DNA of 64,000 bases. Origin: Spirochaetota bacterium (GTDB lineage Bacteria > Spirochaetota > UBA4802 > JAFGDQ01). The DNA is taken from the NCBI GenBank assembly GCA_016932015.1, contig JAFGDQ010000070.1, forward strand, positions 100,013 to 164,012, read 5' to 3'. The notes beneath the pieces are model-generated. The model ran no database searches. It was not told the origin of the DNA and saw only the letters and a program-made list of their open reading frames with translations. This document shows, piece by piece, positions 44,837 through 55,073 of the stretch; within the stretch, counting starts at the first letter, position 1; each line of letters begins with the position of its first letter. The position numbers and the translations under genes are program-made.

Positions 44837-45726
44837 TATAACCGCCTAAGTCTGGGATCCAGCTTATCTCTTATCCAGTCTCCCAGATAATTACAGGATA
44901 AAACAACAAGTCCTATGCAAAAGCCGGGAAAGAATGAAATCCACCAGGCTGTTTCCAGATAATTTCTGCCGTCATTAACCATTGCTCCCCAGGATGGATT
45001 TGGAGGCGGTATTCCCGCTCCCAGATAGCTTAATGTTGCTTCAATAATAATCATCAATCCAACCATCATTGTTGCAATAATTATAAGAGGATTGATAACA
45101 TTCGGGAAAATATGTTTAATCATAATCCTCATCCTGGAACTGCCAATTATACGGGCCTGCGCCACAAAATCCACTTCGCGTAATCTCATTGCTTCACCGC
45201 GGATAACCCTTGCATAACCGGACCATCCCAGAATTGAAGAAGCAATTACAATTGTCTTGAACGAAGGGCCAAGGCCGACTGCAAGAATAATTGCTATCAG
45301 GATTGCAGGAATAGATAAAGCAACATCAGTAAATCGCATTATAAAACTGTCCAGACGTCCCCCGAAATATCCGGAGATTATTCCCAGTATTGTTCCGACT
45401 GTGCCTGTAATAAATATTACAATCAATGAAAAGCTGAGAGATATTCTGGCACCGTAAATTATACGGCTAAAAACGTCCCTGCCAAGAGAATCCGTACCCA
45501 GAAAATGTTTAGGGCTGCCTCCCTTCAGAAAAGACGGCGGCTGAAGCCTCTCTGTCATTGCTATCTCAGTCGGTGAATATGGAGCCAACAGCGGCGCGAA
45601 TATGGCTGACAAAATCAGCAGTGCTAATATAACAACCGGAATTATCAGCATCAGCCGCGAAAATTTTCGCCGCAGCTCCATTCTTTTCTCAATTTTAGCT
45701 TCATTTATGTCTCTTAAATATTCCAT
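44836..45726 (-). CDS. oppC: Oligopeptide ABC transporter permease (OppC/DppC)
   Basis: Inner-membrane permease of 296 residues. The N-terminal OppC_N segment and first helix (LMLIIPVVILALLILSAIF) precede LGTDSLGRDVFSRIIYGARISL, the OppC hallmark. The EAA loop (GEAMRLREVDFVAQARIIGSSRMRIMIKHIFPN) contacts the ATPases. About six helices. Confidence 0.93.
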   Translation of the reverse strand: MEYLRDINEAKIEKRMELRRKFSRLMLIIPVVILALLILSAIFAPLLAPYSPTEIAMTERLQPPSFLKGGSPKHFLGTDSLGRDVFSRIIYGARISLSFSLIVIFITGTVGTILGIISGYFGGRLDSFIMRFTDVALSIPAILIAIILAVGLGPSFKTIVIASSILGWSGYARVIRGEAMRLREVDFVAQARIIGSSRMRIMIKHIFPNVINPLIIIATMMVGLMIIIEATLSYLGAGIPPPNPSWGAMVNDGRNYLETAWWISFFPGFCIGLVVLSCNYLGDWIRDKLDPRLRRL

Positions 45727-45742
45727 TTATAAATGCCTTCTT

Positions 45743-46666
45743 TTATGTATACTGATATCTGATCTGCGGATCAATTACAGCGTATAAGACTTCTACTAAA
45801 AAATTTATCACAAGAACTGCTGATGAAAGAACCAGTACAACTCCCTGAACAACAGGAAAATCGCGCAAGGCCATGCCTTCCAGGCTCAGGCTTCCCAGGC
45901 CCGGCATAGTAAAAACATATTCTATTACAACCACCCCTGCTATTAATCCTGCAAGAATCAATCCCGCGGTTGTCAGCGGTGCTATTAAAGCATTTCTTAA
46001 AGCATGTTTCCATATTACCAGCTTCTCGGGAACACCTTTAATTCTTGCAAGTTTTATATATTCACTGTCCAGCACATCAAGCATGCTGGAACGTATAATA
46101 CGCATTATTCCAGGCAATATATAAAAAGTCAGAACAGCTACAGGAAGAACATAGTGTTTGGGACTATCTGTGCCTGATGCGGGAAAGATCTGCCAGTGAA
46201 CCGAAAAAATCAAAATTACCATGATTCCCACCCAGAAATCCGGCATTGCCTGCCCCAGTACTGCCAGCATCTTTACGCCGTTATCAAAAATAGTATCCCG
46301 CTTGGTAGCGGCAAGAACTCCCAGAAGCAATGCTATTATCATGCTTGCAATAAATGAAGAAACAGCCAGCCTTAATGAATTCGGCAAAGCCTCTGATATC
46401 AGCTCGGCTACAGGACGGTTATTCCTGAAGGATTCGCCCAAATTTCCCGTTACCAGGCCTTTTAAGTATATACCGTACTGTACAATCTGCGGCTTATCAA
46501 GACCCAGTTGCTGCCTTATTCTTACCAGATCCTCCTCCATGCTTCCACTGGTCATCATCATCAGTGCAGGATCTCCTGAAAGGCGGACAAGCAGAAAAAC
46601 CAGCGTAATTACGCCTAACAGAGCTAAAACTGTCTGAAGAAATCTAACTAAAATAAAACGAATCAT
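45743..46666 (-). CDS. oppB: Oligopeptide ABC transporter permease (OppB/DppB)
   Basis: Inner-membrane permease of 307 residues and about six helices. N-terminal FLQTVLALLGVITLVFLLVRLSGDPA and the EAA-type loop (LDSEYIKLARIKGVPEKLVIWKHALRNA) are typical. It lies 330 bp after the binding-protein gene, with a large hairpin between them. Confidence 0.93.
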   Translation of the reverse strand: MIRFILVRFLQTVLALLGVITLVFLLVRLSGDPALMMMTSGSMEEDLVRIRQQLGLDKPQIVQYGIYLKGLVTGNLGESFRNNRPVAELISEALPNSLRLAVSSFIASMIIALLLGVLAATKRDTIFDNGVKMLAVLGQAMPDFWVGIMVILIFSVHWQIFPASGTDSPKHYVLPVAVLTFYILPGIMRIIRSSMLDVLDSEYIKLARIKGVPEKLVIWKHALRNALIAPLTTAGLILAGLIAGVVVIEYVFTMPGLGSLSLEGMALRDFPVVQGVVLVLSSAVLVINFLVEVLYAVIDPQIRYQYT

Positions 46667-46996
46667 TAGTTTTTCCTTAATAGTTCATTGATGAATCTAA
46701 TATTTTTGATGATTCTAAAAAATAGGCAGGACATGACACTCATTAGAACATTAGCAGCCGAAAAGTGAGATACCCCCCTGTAAACAAACAACCCCATATC
46801 TCTGATTTTTATTTCCTACTAACTTAAAAATTATTAATAATTACCTTATACGAAAAACATGTGATTTTTTGTTAAATCTGAAAAAATAAAATACAGTCAA
46901 GATAACTTTTAATATTTTTTAATATTTTCCGGAATTCCCCGGACTTAATGCTCGGGGAATTCCGGTTATTAATAACAATAAAACTGAAATATATCT
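46667..46996. other. 330-bp gap between oppA and oppB
   Basis: Holds the strong inverted repeat at 46929-46965, close to the oppA stop. The remaining sequence is AT-rich with no open frame. Confidence 0.5.
46929..46965. repeat. Perfect 13-bp hairpin after the binding-protein gene
   Basis: CCGGAATTCCCCG and CGGGGAATTCCGG flank an 11-nt loop. No U tract follows on the minus-strand mRNA. In this position it may protect the 3' end of the oppA message, giving more binding protein than permease. Confidence 0.6.
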
Positions 46997-48559
46997 TTAT
47001 TGAGCCGGCCTTATAGTTGACAGCATATCATAAATCATCATCTGACTGGCTTTTTTCTCGAATTTGCCAACCTTTTTGCTTACAACAGCTTTGCTGCCCG
47101 CTATTACAATTCCAAGATTTATATATTTGGACTCTCCAAGTTCCATAAATTTAGTCCACATTCTTTCAGCTTTTCTCGGGTTACGTTCTACCATAAAAGC
47201 ATCATATGCTTTATCAAGATCAGGGTAGTTTGCTGTGCCGTGTATGCCTCTTGAAGTAAACATATTGCCTGCATGATAAACATTATTGAAAACACCGGGG
47301 AATACCCATGGGAAAGCACCGCCCACAGCCGGGTCCGTAGGTTTTGAAACCCTGACAAAGAACATGCCGTTCCATGGACCCGCATCTGTAATATTTACCT
47401 TTGCTTTAACACCAATAGCTTCCCAGTATCCTGCTATTATCTGCATAAGTTCAATTGTCGGCGGAGAAGTATTTGCAACATTTATCACGACTTCCGGAGT
47501 ACTGAATTTATCCGGATATCCCGCCTCTTTTAAGAGAGCCTTTGCTTTTTCAGGATCAAACGGATCAGCTTTCCATTTTTTGCTCCATCCATATGCATGG
47601 TCTTCTATACACCAGCGCCCGCCTGGTTTGGCGAGGCCTTTGTAGAATGTTTTACATATTTCATCACGGTTTATCGCGTAAGATAAAGCTTTACGAACTT
47701 TTAAGTCGGAAGTAGGACCTTTACTCAGCCATGTCCCGACAAAACTGATTGTTGCAACAGTAGGAATACCTACATCGCGTGTTTCATATCCCTGCTTCTG
47801 AAGAGCAACAATATTATCATATGTCAGTCCGCCGAGAATGTCCACCTCTCCTCTCTTCAGCATAGCAATTCGGGTAGACTCTTCAGGTATCATCAGCTCC
47901 ACAACTTTTTTAAAATAAGCTTTCTTGCCCCAGTACTGATCAAATCTTTCGAGCACCACTTTTTGCCTTGATACGAATTCGACCCATTTAAAAGGCCCGG
48001 TTCCAACAGGATTTTTACGATAATAGTCAATACCGTTTTTTTCAATATAGTTCTTGGGTATGATCCTTGTCCAGCGGAACGGAACATAAAGCGGAGGCTG
48101 AACTTTATTAGCCTTAAACACAACAGTATACTTATCTGTAGCTTTTACTGAATCCATAGCAAAGCGCAGGAAATGGGACCAGGGGTTCATGGATTTCGGG
48201 GTGGCAAAATGTTCAATAGAATATGCAACGTCCTCTGCAGTCAGCGAATCACCATTATGGAACTTAACTCCTTTGCGAATTTTAAAGGTCCATGTTTTCC
48301 CGTCTTTGCCCAGCCACCATTTGGTCGCTATTGCCGGGATGGGTTTTCCAGTATCGCTGGTTCCAATCAGGTTGTCATGTGTCGCAAAACTCCATAAAGA
48401 TTCCCAGACGATAGGATCAGTTGACTCAAAGCCGAAACTTGCAGTACCAACAACCAGAGTATCTTTTGGTGCAGGCTCAGCTGATAAATCGAAAGAACTT
48501 ATTAAACCAAAGCATAATACTAATACAGTGACAAACAGAATTTGTAAAACTTTCCTCAT
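46997..48559 (-). CDS. oppA: Peptide-binding protein of the ABC transporter (SBP family 5)
   Basis: Periplasmic or lipid-free secreted substrate-binding protein. The 520 residues have a cleavable signal peptide (VLQILFVTVLVLCFGLISSFDLSAEP). SBP_bac_5 features include GKTWTFKIRKGVKFHNGDSLTAEDVAYSIE, NPVGTGPFKWVEF and ALSYAINRDEICKTFYKG. No lipobox is seen. GGGAGGT precedes the ATG. First gene of the transporter operon; peptide, nickel or other substrates are possible within the family. Confidence 0.92.
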   Translation of the reverse strand: MRKVLQILFVTVLVLCFGLISSFDLSAEPAPKDTLVVGTASFGFESTDPIVWESLWSFATHDNLIGTSDTGKPIPAIATKWWLGKDGKTWTFKIRKGVKFHNGDSLTAEDVAYSIEHFATPKSMNPWSHFLRFAMDSVKATDKYTVVFKANKVQPPLYVPFRWTRIIPKNYIEKNGIDYYRKNPVGTGPFKWVEFVSRQKVVLERFDQYWGKKAYFKKVVELMIPEESTRIAMLKRGEVDILGGLTYDNIVALQKQGYETRDVGIPTVATISFVGTWLSKGPTSDLKVRKALSYAINRDEICKTFYKGLAKPGGRWCIEDHAYGWSKKWKADPFDPEKAKALLKEAGYPDKFSTPEVVINVANTSPPTIELMQIIAGYWEAIGVKAKVNITDAGPWNGMFFVRVSKPTDPAVGGAFPWVFPGVFNNVYHAGNMFTSRGIHGTANYPDLDKAYDAFMVERNPRKAERMWTKFMELGESKYINLGIVIAGSKAVVSKKVGKFEKKASQMMIYDMLSTIRPAQ

Positions 48560-49064
48560 AACTTACCTCCCATCTTAAGATAAGATGTATCAGATTAATT
48601 AACGCAATTCGACAATAAACAGGGAAATTCATGATTTCACTATAATATTGTCATATATCACAGAGCATTCCTGTGCTATACCACCGCGGCTCCGCCTTCG
48701 GTGTAAACATGCAATTTCGGTAAATATGGTACTTCTGTTCGTTAAGGTCTGGACAACCTGCCCGGCAATTTGGCAGATTGCTGAATTATTAAACTTTTCA
48801 AAATGAATTGCGCCATAAACAATCAGACATTACTGTATATATTAAAAAAATATTTGATTCAATATTAATTAACTTTGTAAGCCTAATTTAAGCGATGGTT
48901 AAGGAAGTAAATTGTAAGTCAGTGACCGTTAGTTGTAAATCTGTTACGACCGGTTTATTTAAACACAAAGGTAATTCTTTAACAGGATTGAAGAATGTCA
49001 ATATAATTTTCCTAATTTTGGGAAAATAATCTTAAAAATTATTCTTTTCCAGAATTTCAGGAAA
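48560..49064. other. 505-bp intergenic region between rfbB and oppA
   Basis: Must hold the oppA promoter. A small perfect inverted repeat (CATCTTA/TAAGATG) at 48571-48587 lies just upstream of the oppA ribosome site. A short GC-rich patch occurs at 48680-48705. No gene is seen. Confidence 0.4.
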
Positions 49065-50135
49065 TTATCTCCCTGAATAATTTTTTTCAATCCAGTTTCT
49101 ATAGTCTCCGCTTCGCACATGATCAATCCAATCCTGATTTTGAAGATACCACTGAACAGTTCTTTCAAGGCCGGCATTAAAATCAACACTCTGCTTCCAG
49201 CCAAGTTCCTTTTTTATTTTATCACAGTTGATAGCATATCTTCTGTCATGGCCAGGCCTGTCTTTTACATAGGTTATCAATTTTTTATAATATTCTTTAT
49301 CCTTATTAAGAAAAACAGCCATTTTTTCACATAAAACATTTACCAGTTTTATGTTTTCCCATTCATTTTCCCCGCCTATGTTGTATGTTTCACCGGTTTT
49401 ACCGGAATTTACTATTGCCCATACAGCGCTGTTATGGTCATTAACATAAAGCCAGTCCCTGATATTCTTTCCGTCTCCGTATACAGGCAATGGTTTTTCT
49501 TCTTTGATATTCATTATCATTACAGGGATGAGTTTTTCAGGAAACTGATAAGGCCCGTAATTATTGGAGCAGTTGGAAAGAGTTACAGGCAGGCCGTAAG
49601 TATGATTATACGCTCTTACAAGATGATCAGACGATGCTTTTGACGCGGAATACGGGCTGCGGGGATCATATGGAGTATTCTCATAAAAAAAGCCTGTATC
49701 TCCCAATGAACCGAATACCTCATCCGTACTTATATGATGAAACAGCACATTATCCCGGTTTTCCCAGAAAGAACGCGCAATCTCCAGAAGAGAGAAAGTT
49801 CCGCTTATATTTGTATCAATAAAATCCTTGGGCCCGAATATAGACCTGTCAACATGAGATTCCGCGGCGAAATGAATAACAGTATCTACGTCATATTTTT
49901 TGAAAACTGCCTCCGCTGCATCATAATCACGTATATCGGCTTTTTCAAAAAAAAATCTCGATCCTCCGAAGTTTTCATCAATTTCAGTTAAATTCTCAGG
50001 ATTACCGGCATATGTAAGGCTGTCCATATTGATAATCCTGCCGTCAAAATCCGTATCTTTAAATAAATAATGTATAAAATTAGATCCTATAAAGCCTGCT
50101 CCGCCTGTTACTAAAATATTAGTTAATTTTCTCAT
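49065..50135 (-). CDS. rfbB: dTDP-glucose 4,6-dehydratase
   Basis: Second step of dTDP-L-rhamnose synthesis. The 356 residues have the NAD motif TGGAGFIGSNF, HFAAESHVDRS, STDEVFGSLG with the catalytic residues, and YSASKASSDHLVRAY (YxxxK). Last gene of the minus-strand rfbACDB set, 79 bp after rfbD. Confidence 0.95.
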   Translation of the reverse strand: MRKLTNILVTGGAGFIGSNFIHYLFKDTDFDGRIINMDSLTYAGNPENLTEIDENFGGSRFFFEKADIRDYDAAEAVFKKYDVDTVIHFAAESHVDRSIFGPKDFIDTNISGTFSLLEIARSFWENRDNVLFHHISTDEVFGSLGDTGFFYENTPYDPRSPYSASKASSDHLVRAYNHTYGLPVTLSNCSNNYGPYQFPEKLIPVMIMNIKEEKPLPVYGDGKNIRDWLYVNDHNSAVWAIVNSGKTGETYNIGGENEWENIKLVNVLCEKMAVFLNKDKEYYKKLITYVKDRPGHDRRYAINCDKIKKELGWKQSVDFNAGLERTVQWYLQNQDWIDHVRSGDYRNWIEKNYSGR

Positions 50136-50214
50136 ATTGCCAGAATCCCTGTTATATAGTTATATTTATATGAAATAATATTTTCAGAACAATGCCGTCT
50201 TTTCTTTCAGCATT

Positions 50215-51081
50215 TTATTTTTTAACCTTGCTGCTTAAAAATTTACGTAATGATTTCTCCCAGGGCTGAAGGACTATTCCGAGATTATGTTTGATTTTTT
50301 CCTTTTCAAGACAGGAATTAACCGGCCTCTTTGCTTTTGTGGGATATTCCTTTGTCTTAATAGGCAGTATATTAACATCTTTATTAAGCAGGCCAAGTTC
50401 TTTTGAAAGCCTGTAAATTTTTAAAGCAAAGTCATACCAGGTTGTAACACCGTCGTTCGTAAAATGATAAATTCCGAAATTATCCGCGCCATTATTAATT
50501 ACAAATAAAACCAGATCAACAACATCTGATGTATATGTAGGGCTGCCTGTCTGATCATTTACAACGCGCACTTCTTCGCGTTCCGAGAAAAGGCGCAGCA
50601 TTGTATAAACAAAATTATTGCCGAACTCTCCATACAGCCAGGATATACGGAATATGAAATATTTTTCCAGAGTATCCATGACCTGTTTCTCACCCTGAAG
50701 TTTGCTTTTGCCGTAAATACCGGCCGGACAGGCTTTATCATCCTCATTATATATGCCGTTTTTATCTCCGCTGAAAACATAATCAGTTGAAAAATGAATC
50801 AGGACAGAATCTTTTTCTCTTGCGATTTTTGCGATATTTAAAACGCCGTTATCATTTATTTTGTATGCCAGTTCAGGTTCATCTTCAGCTTTATCTACAG
50901 CTGCATATGCAGAACAGTTAATTATCCACGAAATTTTTCGGCCCGCGGTAAAACCGCTAAGCTGATCATAATCAGTTATATCAACTTCTGCGTCGCTCAC
51001 AATATAATCACACCCGCTGCCTTTCAACATAAGCTCCATATCAGAACCCAGCATCCCTTTATTTCCGATAAGCCAGATCAT
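50215..51081 (-). CDS. rfbD: dTDP-4-dehydrorhamnose reductase
   Basis: Last step of dTDP-L-rhamnose synthesis. From the ATG at 51081 the protein has 288 residues and begins MIWLIGNKGMLGSDM, with the NAD(P) loop GNKGMLG. FSTDYVFSGD and YGKSKLQGE (YxxxK) follow. An in-frame TTG six codons upstream lies inside the rfbC end and is less likely. The ribosome site is weak. Confidence 0.92.
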   Translation of the reverse strand: MIWLIGNKGMLGSDMELMLKGSGCDYIVSDAEVDITDYDQLSGFTAGRKISWIINCSAYAAVDKAEDEPELAYKINDNGVLNIAKIAREKDSVLIHFSTDYVFSGDKNGIYNEDDKACPAGIYGKSKLQGEKQVMDTLEKYFIFRISWLYGEFGNNFVYTMLRLFSEREEVRVVNDQTGSPTYTSDVVDLVLFVINNGADNFGIYHFTNDGVTTWYDFALKIYRLSKELGLLNKDVNILPIKTKEYPTKAKRPVNSCLEKEKIKHNLGIVLQPWEKSLRKFLSSKVKK

Positions 51082-51091
51082 ATTACATTTC

Positions 51092-51640
51092 TCATTCAAA
51101 TAATTTTGCGTCTTTAATAAAAGGAAGCACTTTATCTTTTTCAGATACGATCGGATTTTTTACAGGCCACTCCACTCCAATATCCGGGTCATTCCACCTG
51201 ATTCCGGCATCAAGGCTTGAATCATATCCTTCTGTACACTTATAAAGCAGATGTACTTCATGTGTCAGTGCGAGAAATCCATGCGCGAATCCCGGCGGAA
51301 TATAAAACATTTTTTTATTATCTTCCGACAGCTCAATTGACATCCATTTTAAAAAATTGGGAGAGTTCTTTCTAATATCGACAGCCACATCCCATGCAGC
51401 GCCTCTTACAACCCTTACAAGCTTGCCCTGGGATTTAGGACTATGCTGATAATGCAGCCCTCTAACCACGTCCTTACCGGAAAGAGAATGATTGTCCTGT
51501 ACAAAATCAAAGCCGATCCCATGGCCCGCAAAATCCGATTTTTTATAGGACTCCATAAAGAATCCTCTGTCATCGGGAAATACCATTGGTTCAACCAGAA
51601 CCAGTCCTTCAAGATCAAGATTTGTAAATTTAAACGGCAT
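51092..51640 (-). CDS. rfbC: dTDP-4-dehydrorhamnose 3,5-epimerase
   Basis: Epimerises dTDP-4-keto-6-deoxyglucose. The 182 residues of a cupin have DDRGFFMESYKKSDF, DNHSLSGKDVVRGLHYQ (catalytic His) and FYIPPGFAHGFLAL. The ATG directly follows the rfbA stop. Confidence 0.95.
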   Translation of the reverse strand: MPFKFTNLDLEGLVLVEPMVFPDDRGFFMESYKKSDFAGHGIGFDFVQDNHSLSGKDVVRGLHYQHSPKSQGKLVRVVRGAAWDVAVDIRKNSPNFLKWMSIELSEDNKKMFYIPPGFAHGFLALTHEVHLLYKCTEGYDSSLDAGIRWNDPDIGVEWPVKNPIVSEKDKVLPFIKDAKLFE

Positions 51641-52513
51641 TTACTTTTTCATCTCCAGTATATTTATCAAATATTCACCATACCCGGATTTAAGAAGAGG
51701 CTCCGCGATTTTTCTCAGTTGAGCCTCATCAATATAGCCCATCTTGTAGGCGATTTCCTCAATGCTTGATATTTTTAATCCCTGCCTGTCTTCAATAGTT
51801 TTAACATATAAAGCGGCATCAATCATGGATGAATGAGTTCCCGTATCAAGCCAGGCAAAACCACGTCCCATAAGCTTGACTCTGAGATTCCGTTTTTCAA
51901 GATAAACGGCATTCAAGTCCGTAATCTCTATCTCGCCTCTCGGGGAGGGCTTCAAAGCCTTTGCGTATTCGACAACCTGGTTATCATAAAAATAAAGTCC
52001 TACAACAGCATAATTCGATTTCGGCTTTACCGGTTTTTCCTCAAGAGAAAGCACATTGCCGTTTTCGTCAAAATCAACTACACCGTATCTTTCAGGGTCG
52101 CTTACATAATAGCCGAAAACAGTAGCGCCGCTCTCACAGGAAACGGCTTCCTTCAGAAGCTCATACAGCCCGTGACCGTAAAAAATATTATCCCCGAGAA
52201 TAAGACATACACTGTCATTCCCGATAAATTCTTCACCTACAATAAAAGCATCCGCAAGCCCTCTGGGCTCTTCCTGTACTTTATAATGGAAAAACATCCC
52301 AAGGCTGCTTCCATCGCCCAGAAGATTTTTAATTTTCGGCAAATCAGACGGAGTGGAAATAATGAGAACTTCTCTTATCCCTGCCAGCATCAAAACAGAC
52401 AATGGATAATATATCATGGGTTTATCATAAACCGGCAGAAGCTGTTTACATACAACCTGTGTTATCGGATATAACCTTGTTCCGTATCCGCCGGCCAGTA
52501 TTATTCCTTTCAT
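51641..52513 (-). CDS. rfbA: Glucose-1-phosphate thymidylyltransferase
   Basis: First step of dTDP-L-rhamnose synthesis. The 290 residues have the nucleotidyltransferase motif [16 protein letters not shown], then [27 protein letters not shown] and [13 protein letters not shown]. First gene of the operon. Rhamnose synthesis suggests a rhamnose-containing surface polysaccharide. Confidence 0.96.
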   Translation of the reverse strand: MKGIILAGGYGTRLYPITQVVCKQLLPVYDKPMIYYPLSVLMLAGIREVLIISTPSDLPKIKNLLGDGSSLGMFFHYKVQEEPRGLADAFIVGEEFIGNDSVCLILGDNIFYGHGLYELLKEAVSCESGATVFGYYVSDPERYGVVDFDENGNVLSLEEKPVKPKSNYAVVGLYFYDNQVVEYAKALKPSPRGEIEITDLNAVYLEKRNLRVKLMGRGFAWLDTGTHSSMIDAALYVKTIEDRQGLKISSIEEIAYKMGYIDEAQLRKIAEPLLKSGYGEYLINILEMKK

Positions 52514-52725
52514 AAACTGTTTCCTTTAAATATAATAAATTCCTGTTTTCTACCCTAAAGTTTAAGAGCTATAGACTTTTTAAATATAGTAAAGTGATTT
52601 TTTAATTTGCTTGAATTAATCTTAATTCATAACAAGAATGGAATTACTGCGACAAATAGTATATTTTTTACAATTTTGTCTATAAAAATCATCTGAAATC
52701 CGGCAAATAATTATTATAATCAAAA

Positions 52726-53418
52726 ATGCAGAATATCTATGCAATAATACTGGCAGGCGGGCTCGGGACAAGAATAAAGAATAATCTGCCTAAACAATTC
52801 CTTTTAGTTGCCGGGAAACCGGTAATAATCCGCACACTTGAAAAATTTTCAGGTTCTGATATTAACGGCATAATACTGGTTATTGCCGGGGATTATATAG
52901 AATATATGAAAAAGTTGATTAAAAAATACAATATTTATAAGGTTCTTGATGTAATACCGGGCGGAGAAACAAGGCAGAGATCATCATACAATGCAATAAA
53001 ATGCCGGAATTTCTCAGATGACGATATTCTCATATTTCATGATGCTGCAAGGCCTTTTGTTGCTCCGGAAACAATAAATAACTGCATAAAGAGCGCAAAA
53101 AGCCATGGCGCTTCAGGTACATATGTAAACGCTGTTGACACAATAGCTGTAATTAAAAATAATTCCGTTCAATCTATTCCCTCAAGATACGGCCTGTATT
53201 ATACCCAGACACCTCAGACTTTTAAATACAGAATAATTAAAAAAGCTCATGAGCTGGCCATATCAAAAGGAATAATGAATGCAACGGACGATGTACAACT
53301 CGTAATGGACGCCGGATATGATGTTAAATCAATAGAAGGAACATACAACAATATCAAAATAACAACAGAATTTGACCTGAAAACTGCTGAATTTATATCT
53401 CTCCAGACAGAAAAATAA
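52726..53418 (+). CDS. IspD/TarI-family cytidylyltransferase
   Basis: Transfers CMP from CTP to a polyol phosphate. The 230 residues have IILAGGLGTRIKNNLPKQF, HDAARPFV, AVDTIAVI, YYTQTPQTFKY, ATDDVQLV and TTEFDL. The family includes IspD (methylerythritol phosphate, isoprenoids) and TarI (ribitol-5-phosphate, polymers). The LAGGLGTR opening and the downstream glycosyltransferase lean toward a TarI-like surface-polymer role, but IspD cannot be excluded; no other ispD is in view. The gene has no Shine-Dalgarno. TATAAT lies about 7 bp before the ATG, so the mRNA could be leaderless. Confidence 0.85.
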   Translation: MQNIYAIILAGGLGTRIKNNLPKQFLLVAGKPVIIRTLEKFSGSDINGIILVIAGDYIEYMKKLIKKYNIYKVLDVIPGGETRQRSSYNAIKCRNFSDDDILIFHDAARPFVAPETINNCIKSAKSHGASGTYVNAVDTIAVIKNNSVQSIPSRYGLYYTQTPQTFKYRIIKKAHELAISKGIMNATDDVQLVMDAGYDVKSIEGTYNNIKITTEFDLKTAEFISLQTEK

Positions 53419-53420
53419 CC

Positions 53421-55073
53421 ATGAATATAAATTTTTCAAAACTTGAAAATAAAAGGCATCTCTTTCTGCTCATGATCTTCCTGGTAATTTTTATATTGCG
53501 TCTTCCCACTTTTTTTAACGATTATTATGATGTTGATGAACTTTCCGCAATAATCCAGACGCATGAATACATGGCTGGCGATACTCCTGGTATTGATTTT
53601 AAAGAAAGCAAATTGCCTCTTTATCATATCTTATTCAAAGCTGCCTACTCCATCCTTCCTGAAAACGGATGGATTCTCGTGCATGTATTTACAGTATTTA
53701 TTGTTTTTTTTACTTCTTTCTTTATATATTTATCAGGGATAAAAATTTACAACTTTAAAACAGGCGCAATAGCTTCACTGTTTTACGGGATATTCACGTC
53801 ATCTTTTAACAGGCATTTTCTTGCTACAAATGGAGAGATAGTCTACAATCTTCTGGTAGCAGCAGGACTTTATTTCCTGATCTTATTAATTTCAGACAGA
53901 AATAAAAATATTTTACTGAAACTAATTATCAGCATTCTTATCATCATATCAGGTATAGCGGCAGCAAATGTAAAATTTCATGGTATAATTCTTTTCATAT
54001 TCATTGCCTGCTTCTTTATAATATATCTGCCGTATCATAAAAAAATAAATTCAAAATACTTTTATTTAATTCTGATTATTCCTGTCATTATGGCAGCAGT
54101 ATCCATACTTGATTATTATTTTTTCAATAAGTTCGCAAATTCACTTTTTTCATATATTTCAGGAAAAATTTCATATGCTTTTGTAAAAGATTTTAATCCT
54201 TTAACCTTTATTGCAAAATATATTCACAGACAGGGTATGCTTATTCTCTGGCATTTCGCTGCCTGGATACCCGCAACCATTTTTACCTTCAAATTTATAA
54301 AAAACCGGTTTAAAAACAACTCAATTGAAACAGGAGCAGCTCTCGTATTATTTATTCTTACTTACCTGATGATATTTCTTGGCGGTTCGCGTCTCTATTT
54401 TCATTACTTCCTTGCTGCATATCCGGGGCTTTGTATCGTAAGTGCAGTATCCCTTCAGAAGCCGGATACATGCATTGTTTCAAAAATTAAAAAAAGATTA
54501 CCGATCCTTCTTATGATTCCAGCTATTTTTTTCCTGCTCTGGAATACAAAGGATATTATAATTAAACATTATTTCCCGCAGGCTTTTTATAATGAAGGAA
54601 AATTACTGTACTGGACAAGGGCAGTACTGATCGGGACATTCAACGATTATCTTCTTCCTGAGGCTTCTTACAGAGAAGTATGCTCTTATATTAAAGAAAC
54701 GACAAATCCCGGAGATCGAATCTTTGTATGGGGAGACGGCCCCTATCTGTATTATTTCTCTGAGAGAAGGATGGGCATCAGGCATTTGTGGCCCAAGACA
54801 ACAATTTACAGAATAACAAATCTGTATAATGAGGGAAAAGACAAATCAATAAAAGAGGCGGAAAAATTGGAGCAGGGATTTATTGATGTTGTTCAGGAGA
54901 AAGAACCGGTACTTTTTATTGATACTTCAGCAAACGGCCTTTCCACTTTCCACTACAAGCTCACTCCGTTATTTGAAAAATTTGTGCTCAAAAATTATAT
55001 CTTTATTAAAGAAATAAACAGGATGAAAATTTACAGAAGAAAAAGCATGGAAGAAAAAATTAATCAATTCTAA
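53421..55073 (+). CDS. Membrane glycosyltransferase, PMT/ArnT-like (GT39/GT83)
   Basis: The 550 residues have about 10-12 membrane helices. The first extracytoplasmic loop has YYDVDELSAIIQTHEY (catalytic acidic pair, as in the DxDE motif of PMT/ArnT enzymes) and GIDFKESKLPLYHI. A C-terminal soluble domain (about 410-550) carries FVWGDGPYLYYFSERR. Such enzymes move a sugar from a polyprenyl-phosphate donor to lipid, polymer or protein. Two bases separate it from the cytidylyltransferase. Its 3' end overlaps convergent mgtC by 14 bp. Confidence 0.82.
   Translation: MNINFSKLENKRHLFLLMIFLVIFILRLPTFFNDYYDVDELSAIIQTHEYMAGDTPGIDFKESKLPLYHILFKAAYSILPENGWILVHVFTVFIVFFTSFFIYLSGIKIYNFKTGAIASLFYGIFTSSFNRHFLATNGEIVYNLLVAAGLYFLILLISDRNKNILLKLIISILIIISGIAAANVKFHGIILFIFIACFFIIYLPYHKKINSKYFYLILIIPVIMAAVSILDYYFFNKFANSLFSYISGKISYAFVKDFNPLTFIAKYIHRQGMLILWHFAAWIPATIFTFKFIKNRFKNNSIETGAALVLFILTYLMIFLGGSRLYFHYFLAAYPGLCIVSAVSLQKPDTCIVSKIKKRLPILLMIPAIFFLLWNTKDIIIKHYFPQAFYNEGKLLYWTRAVLIGTFNDYLLPEASYREVCSYIKETTNPGDRIFVWGDGPYLYYFSERRMGIRHLWPKTTIYRITNLYNEGKDKSIKEAEKLEQGFIDVVQEKEPVLFIDTSANGLSTFHYKLTPLFEKFVLKNYIFIKEINRMKIYRRKSMEEKINQF

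Noticed and set aside
51833..52474. 213-codon open frame on the plus strand
   Set aside because: It lies antisense to rfbA and has no family pattern or ribosome site. rfbA is unmistakable.
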